From: Endotrypanum monterogeii
Lineage: Eukaryota; Euglenozoa; Kinetoplastea; Trypanosomatida; Trypanosomatidae
Direction of reading: 5' to 3'
DNA length: 29,737 nucleotides
Assembly (NCBI GenBank): GCA_000333855.2
Contig: CM007332.1
Location: 106,794 to 136,530, forward strand
The translations under genes and the position numbers were made by a program. The stretch's first letter is position 1. Each line of letters opens with the position of its first letter. Below, one piece after another: positions 25,348 through 29,737 of the stretch. Under the pieces are notes generated by a model, which did no database searches, was not told where the DNA came from, and saw nothing but the letters and a program-made list of their open reading frames with translations.

Positions 25348-25399
25348 CACACACACATATATATATATATATATGTGTGTGCGTATGTGTGTGTTCATG
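25348..25399. repeat. (CA)n(TA)n(TG)n palindromic microsatellite
   Basis: CA units, 18 bases of AT and TG units form a perfect 32-base palindrome at 25350-25381, followed by more TG-rich sequence. It could form a hairpin or cruciform. Confidence 0.9.
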
Positions 25400-25481
25400 T
25401 GAATAATTGTTTATACGCGCGCGAGCTCAGTCATCATCTCCTCCTCTCCCTCTCATGCACATGTATTTATATATTTATATA

Positions 25482-25494
25482 TATTTTTTTATAG
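25482..25494 (+). promoter_or_regulatory. Predicted spliced-leader acceptor of the last gene
   Basis: A T run followed by ATAG, with the AG at 25493-25494. The next 45 bases contain no ATG before the gene start at 25540. Confidence 0.6.
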
Positions 25495-25539
25495 GTTACG
25501 CTGACGTGGGCCCTAAGGGCCTACGCGCCTCTTCTTGCC

Positions 25540-28500
25540 ATGCAAGACGCATCATCTGCGTCAGCCATGATGCCTGTCACGTACGCAACATGGCGCACCG
25601 AGTGTGCCCGCATCACACAACTTGCTCACAACATCACCCACGACGTGCGACTGAGCGCAGCAGTGGCTGCTGTCACGGGTGAGTCACTCATCCCAGAAAG
25701 CTACGGGATTGATACGCGATTGCCCAAGCAACCTTCCTCCTTTCCTGTGTCGCGTGATCACGGCTCCTCCACAGCGACGGCACAGTCTTTCTTTCAACGG
25801 ATGATGTACAACACCTCAGCCAGCAGCACCGCATCGCCTGCCGGCTCCCCTCAGACGTCACTACCGACAACACAAGGGTTGGGTATCGCCAAGGACGGCG
25901 ACGCTGCCATCGCCTCGCTTCTGGAGCTAATGGCATCGATCCAAATGTCGGCAAGCACAGACGTCATGAGTGCGTTACCGCTAAACTACCCCCCACACAT
26001 GCAACACTCGTTCGCTGCAGCTATGAAGGCCGTCTCCCGCAGTATCTCCAGCAGTTGTGTAGGTAAGCGCCGTGATGTGGGCTCTGGTGAGGGTGAGGTA
26101 GGATGCTCACCTTCTTTGGTCTCGTGCTCGCATGCCATACTACCGATGCCCGAGACCGCCTCGGCCTCCCCTTCGCCGACGACAAGGGCATCCACCCCAC
26201 ACTCACACAACCCCACTGCCGCCGGGCAGAGCAGTCGGGGGGTGGCGCACGGCGAAAGGGAATTCGATGCTCTTTTTTCACAACTCAAGCGCCAGGCAGT
26301 GGATCGCCGTCGTACCCCGCCTGCAGCCATCTCATCCTCGTGTTCGACACCATCGCCCACCACGGTGCCGCCCTCGACTTCCTCTGCGAATAAACACGGC
26401 CTTGACGCTGCTCGAGCAGCTCTGGACGTGGCGGATGCGCTGCTGCTGCGACTACGCCACCAGTATCGCCTCAGCACTTCCCCGAACGGGCGACTAACGG
26501 AAGCGCAAACGCTTCTTCTCCGAGCAACGGTCTGTCGCGAGGCGCAACTGTACGTCGATTCTATTTTGCGCGCCGTCGACCGGTGCTTCAAAATGGTTGC
26601 AGAAAAGGAGGAGGGACGAAGACCCCACCGCACATGGGCTCATCACCGCTGCCGCGACCCTTCGGCCCCTTCAGTCTCTTCGGTGCCCGTGCCTTTGGGC
26701 GCAACAACGTCATCATCTGCATTACCCCCATTCTGGGCCTCACTCACAGCGGCTCAGTCAAGAAAAACGCTCGTCAGTGCCATGCGAAAGGAGCTCACCC
26801 TCTGCCATCAGGCGCGGGGCCCTAGTCGTCGTGCTGACCCTCTCGCGTACAGCACCAGCATGCGCGGCGCCTCGGAACCACCGCTGACGGGCCCAGACAC
26901 CCATGTGGGGCCGACGTGTTCCTCAATGACGGCCTCTCTGCAACTCACGCAAGCATTCGATCGATGGCGACAAGTGGTCGAGGCGCAACAACGTTCCCTG
27001 CGCATGGAGGAGGTGCGCGACTACCTGTCAGCAGCTCATTTATTCCTGGCAGCGGCTATAGAGGAACAGCAACTCGGTGGGGGGTCCGCCGACGGTGATA
27101 CGCGGCGATCGGGTCGTTTATGTTGCGAGTCGCCCCTGATGCTCGCCACACATGGCGTGACACAAGCCTTGCGTGCATGTGGACTACTGCTATCTGATAC
27201 CCCGGTGGAAAGGGAAGTGCCGTACCCTGCGGATCTCGTGGAAGAGCTGGCCCTTGCGTCCGTGGCGGCGGAGGCGTTCAACTCCCCCACAGTTGATGAC
27301 AAGCGCAGCCACAGTCGTCAGGACGGTGACGAGGCCGTCTGCGCACTGCCTCCGAACCAGCTGATGATGCCGCCGCTTCTTGCCCGAGGTAACCCGCACA
27401 CCACCCGCGTCTGGATAGAAGTGGTGCAACTAGCTTTGCTTTTGGAGCGCAGCGGCCTACAGCTTCCTTGGGATACACATGGGACTGAAGATGACAAGGC
27501 TGATACGCAAATTCTAGCAGGACCCACCATTAGCAGCAGCAGCACGACACAGTTCCTTTGGGAATTGTCTGCTGCGGTGCTGCTGCACCGACCGCTCGAT
27601 ACTGTGCAAGCACTGCACGATATCCTTTCGCACGTGCCTTCGTCCACCACAGCACCTGCGACGATTCCGTCGCTGCGTGTCATCTTCAATGGGCGGGCAT
27701 CGACATCCGATTCGGATTCCTGGCTGACGCAGGTGCAGACGCAACCAGGAACACTACCGCTCTGCCTCTTCTCGCTGCGCCGTGCGATCGCGGCGGCCGT
27801 GCGTGCCCACTCCTACGCCGATGCGCTGCTCGATGTTGAGGTAGGCCTACACCTCCTCTGGCACCAGGAAATGGTCCCCGACGTGGCCCCAAAAGACGAC
27901 CGCGAGGCAGACACAACTGTCGCGGACAATAAAAACAAAAAAAGCTCTGCAGACGTGGCGAACGCCAACGTCGAGACTGGTGGTGTCGACTACCGCCGTC
28001 TGGCCCACTGGGATCAAACCATATCGGCAACAAACGCCCATTACCCGGACTCAGCAAGCGTCTCCACCACTCAAACAATTTCAGCCGCGGTGACATACCT
28101 ACCCGATAGTGTGGTGCTCATCATGCTGCGCGTGTTGCTCATCTTTCTTACGTCTCCGCTGGCGTCCGGCGAGGCCGTCGCGCGGCTGCGGCGGGGTCAG
28201 GACGGCGAGGACACGTGGTGGAAACGAGAGACGAAGGAGATGCGCACAAGCCGAGAGACCTCTGGCGCTGCCACTCCGTCAGATGAGCGCCAGGAAAGGG
28301 GTGACGGAAATCCGCTGCGGTGCGCCGGTCATGTTGTCCGCGGCGCTGCCGCCTCCCTTTGCTCCGCGCTGCAAACACTGGAAATCTTAACAGCACACCT
28401 GCAGCTACTAGAGCGCCATATCATCGTACCGCGAAGCTCGGCAAGGAGGCCACCACGTGCTTTTCCCGAGCTCAATCGTGTGAATAATAAAGGAACATCA

Positions 28501-29487
28501 GCGATACCAGCCCCGTCGTCCCACGCAGGGCTGCCAAACCCCTTCGACTGGTCTGGTACTGAAGATGTGCGCCTCATGCACTTCATACCATGCCCAGAGC
28601 ACCGACTAGAGCACATGGGGGGAACTACACCTCAATCTAACAAGATAGGCGTGAACTTGGCGGAAGCCCACATACCCGAAACGCCTGACATTGACAGAGC
28701 AGCGTCAATCGGGACGGCATCGGCAACTACACAGGAAGATGTGGAGCAGGGAACGGGTACTCCCTCCTGTGCAACTGAGGTCCACCTCTCGCACCCGTGT
28801 TCCTCGCGGGTGGTGTGCAAACTAACATCATCGCATCGGTATCAACAACTGAAGCTCGCCTATCGCTCACGCCTGCCTCCACGAGCTGGGAAGATGGAGA
28901 GCTCGGTGACATCGACTGGACTGGGCGCGCCTGCATCCTCGCCGGCTGAACGCGACGTCGACGATGTCCGTAGTCTGCCAGCGTCTGCAGCACATGTGCT
29001 CCCGGCGGTGAAGGGTGAAGTGCACACACCCAACCACCAGAAAGATGGGCAGCGAATGTGCACCCAGTCCGACGCCGTGATAGAACTCACGAGAGTTGTT
29101 CAAGAGCTGTGGATCATACTAGGGGCACTCACGCTACCGCTACGCACAGCATCAACATGCACCACCCCACCAACGGAACCCCCCGTCGCGGCGCCATCAG
29201 CGTCCTCGGAAAATGGGGAACCGTACGTGGGAGAAAATCTAGCAATACCCACGACGAACTCTTCTCCGATACCCAAAACGTGTTCAGCAAGTGAGGAAGA
29301 CATCCGCTACGGTGATGCGCGTGCCGCCCTCTCGAGAATAGAGCCACGGATGCAAAAGTGTCTGCGTGTGCTCGGGGCACGTGACCGCAGCCTGTTGTCG
29401 CTGCTTCGTCGGCTGCAGGCAGAACTCATCACACCAACAGTGTGCAGCTCATCGAGTTGGTCCATGAGCCCCATAGGTAACGGGTGA
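25540..29487 (+). CDS. Large helix-rich protein, function unknown
   Basis: I do not recognise this 1315-residue protein. The start is the first ATG after a clear T-rich acceptor; Met10 and Met11 are alternatives. A short helical N-terminus (about 13-50) is followed by a Ser/Pro/Thr-rich linker. Ordered, mainly helical blocks with regular Leu/Ala spacing come next: about 287-355, 466-515, 622-645, 668-698 and 739-781. Block 854-873 is strongly hydrophobic (SVVLIMLRVLLIFLTSP); it contains one Arg and could be a buried helix or a weak membrane segment. Another helix lies near 943-965 and a last one near the C-terminus. Polar, low-complexity linkers separate the blocks. The pattern suggests an alpha-solenoid-type scaffold, perhaps a subunit of a trafficking or tethering complex, but nothing seen fixes a family. 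No signal peptide, zinc site or nucleotide-binding loop is visible. Codon bias is coding-like throughout. Confidence 0.88.
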   Translation: MQDASSASAMMPVTYATWRTECARITQLAHNITHDVRLSAAVAAVTGESLIPESYGIDTRLPKQPSSFPVSRDHGSSTATAQSFFQRMMYNTSASSTASPAGSPQTSLPTTQGLGIAKDGDAAIASLLELMASIQMSASTDVMSALPLNYPPHMQHSFAAAMKAVSRSISSSCVGKRRDVGSGEGEVGCSPSLVSCSHAILPMPETASASPSPTTRASTPHSHNPTAAGQSSRGVAHGEREFDALFSQLKRQAVDRRRTPPAAISSSCSTPSPTTVPPSTSSANKHGLDAARAALDVADALLLRLRHQYRLSTSPNGRLTEAQTLLLRATVCREAQLYVDSILRAVDRCFKMVAEKEEGRRPHRTWAHHRCRDPSAPSVSSVPVPLGATTSSSALPPFWASLTAAQSRKTLVSAMRKELTLCHQARGPSRRADPLAYSTSMRGASEPPLTGPDTHVGPTCSSMTASLQLTQAFDRWRQVVEAQQRSLRMEEVRDYLSAAHLFLAAAIEEQQLGGGSADGDTRRSGRLCCESPLMLATHGVTQALRACGLLLSDTPVEREVPYPADLVEELALASVAAEAFNSPTVDDKRSHSRQDGDEAVCALPPNQLMMPPLLARGNPHTTRVWIEVVQLALLLERSGLQLPWDTHGTEDDKADTQILAGPTISSSSTTQFLWELSAAVLLHRPLDTVQALHDILSHVPSSTTAPATIPSLRVIFNGRASTSDSDSWLTQVQTQPGTLPLCLFSLRRAIAAAVRAHSYADALLDVEVGLHLLWHQEMVPDVAPKDDREADTTVADNKNKKSSADVANANVETGGVDYRRLAHWDQTISATNAHYPDSASVSTTQTISAAVTYLPDSVVLIMLRVLLIFLTSPLASGEAVARLRRGQDGEDTWWKRETKEMRTSRETSGAATPSDERQERGDGNPLRCAGHVVRGAAASLCSALQTLEILTAHLQLLERHIIVPRSSARRPPRAFPELNRVNNKGTSAIPAPSSHAGLPNPFDWSGTEDVRLMHFIPCPEHRLEHMGGTTPQSNKIGVNLAEAHIPETPDIDRAASIGTASATTQEDVEQGTGTPSCATEVHLSHPCSSRVVCKLTSSHRYQQLKLAYRSRLPPRAGKMESSVTSTGLGAPASSPAERDVDDVRSLPASAAHVLPAVKGEVHTPNHQKDGQRMCTQSDAVIELTRVVQELWIILGALTLPLRTASTCTTPPTEPPVAAPSASSENGEPYVGENLAIPTTNSSPIPKTCSASEEDIRYGDARAALSRIEPRMQKCLRVLGARDRSLLSLLRRLQAELITPTVCSSSSWSMSPIGNG

Positions 29488-29522
29488 CGTCCGCGACAGT
29501 GGATACAGACTATTTCGGGTGG

Positions 29523-29560
29523 CCTTTCTTTCCCCGCCCCTCCTCCCTTCTTTGCCACAG
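29523..29560 (+). promoter_or_regulatory. Polypyrimidine tract with AG, possible acceptor for the next gene
   Basis: A C/T-rich run ends in GCCACAG, with the AG at 29559-29560, only about 70 bases after the preceding stop codon. It may be the acceptor of a gene outside the window or a tract that directs polyadenylation of the gene ending at 29487. Confidence 0.4.
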
Positions 29561-29712
29561 AAAAAAAGGTTTTAAGGTCTCCATTGATAGTGGCGCGCCT
29601 CTCGACGAAGACGCTGTACTAACATGCATGTGTGTGTGGTGGGGGGGGGGGCGGCACCCAGAGAGGGGACGGGAACTCCGTGCTGCAAGCGAAGTTGTGG
29701 TGGAAGACACTT

Positions 29713-29737
29713 TGAAAAAATAAAAAAAATAAAAAAA
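29713..29737. repeat. A-rich low-complexity end
   Basis: Runs of A interrupted by single T occupy the last 25 bases. On the + strand this is not an acceptor signal. It is simple sequence cut by the window edge. Confidence 0.7.

Larger units (their letters stand above)
24791..25539. other. Spacer between the myotubularin gene and the last gene
   Basis: AT-rich and repeat-rich. It holds (TA)n at 24882-24908, a 9-bp stem hairpin at 24948-24980, two CA-TA-TG palindromes near 25037 and 25350, purine-rich sequence at about 25142-25190 and a T-rich acceptor at 25482-25494. Frames across it encode only Ile-Tyr repeats and are not genes. Confidence 0.75.
29488..29737. other. Downstream spacer, truncated by the window edge
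   Basis: No gene is seen. It contains a pyrimidine tract ending in CACAG at 29560, a G run near 29640-29652 and an A-rich end. Confidence 0.7.

Noticed and set aside
24702..25358. 218-codon minus-strand frame across the last spacer
   Set aside because: Much of it is Ile-Tyr and Tyr-Ile repeats from (TA)n tracts. It has no ordered domain.
29484..29723. Forward frame at the end of the window as the start of a next gene
   Set aside because: It begins at a non-ATG codon overlapping the preceding stop region, spans the pyrimidine tract and G run, and ends in the A-rich tail.

Overview
The window looks like nuclear chromosome sequence from a trypanosomatid flagellate, most likely a Leishmaniinae member (Leishmania or a close relative). 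The evidence is five long, intronless, GC-rich reading frames, all on the + strand. They are separated by 0.5-1.5 kb spacers full of (TA)n, (CA)n and (TG)n microsatellites and polypyrimidine tracts ending in AG, as expected for a polycistronic unit processed by spliced-leader trans-splicing and polyadenylation. The proteins are unusually long and carry Ala, Gly, Ser and Gln runs inside or between domains, which is typical of this group. The genus is an inference; no species-specific marker was seen.

Layout: 1-775 is non-coding, with splice-acceptor-like tracts and a short upstream ORF. 776-5413 encodes a 1545-residue coiled-coil protein of unknown function. 5959-11601 encodes a SAC3/GANP-family protein (probable TREX-2 mRNA-export scaffold); its real start is the ATG just after a (TG)16 tract. 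12086-13924 encodes a two-membrane-span protein resembling the Vma12/TMEM199 V-ATPase assembly factors and ending in a KKXX-type dilysine signal. 13925-15397 is a long spacer with a 20-N assembly gap. 15398-24790 encodes a giant (3130 aa) myotubularin-family 3-phosphoinositide phosphatase with an intact Cys-x5-Arg active site and a PH-GRAM domain split by low-complexity inserts. 25540-29487 encodes a 1315-residue helix-rich protein I do not recognise. 29488-29737 is the start of the next spacer.

In trypanosomatids, neighbours in one transcription unit need not share a pathway. Genes 3 and 4 both point to the endomembrane and acidic-organelle system and gene 2 to nuclear mRNA export, but the order alone proves no functional link. 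No tRNA, rRNA, CRISPR array, transposase or reverse transcriptase was seen. The most interesting items are the expanded myotubularin with its uncharacterised 1400-residue N-terminal half, the Vma12-like protein with a dilysine tail, and the GANP-sized SAC3 protein with an unassigned C-terminal region.
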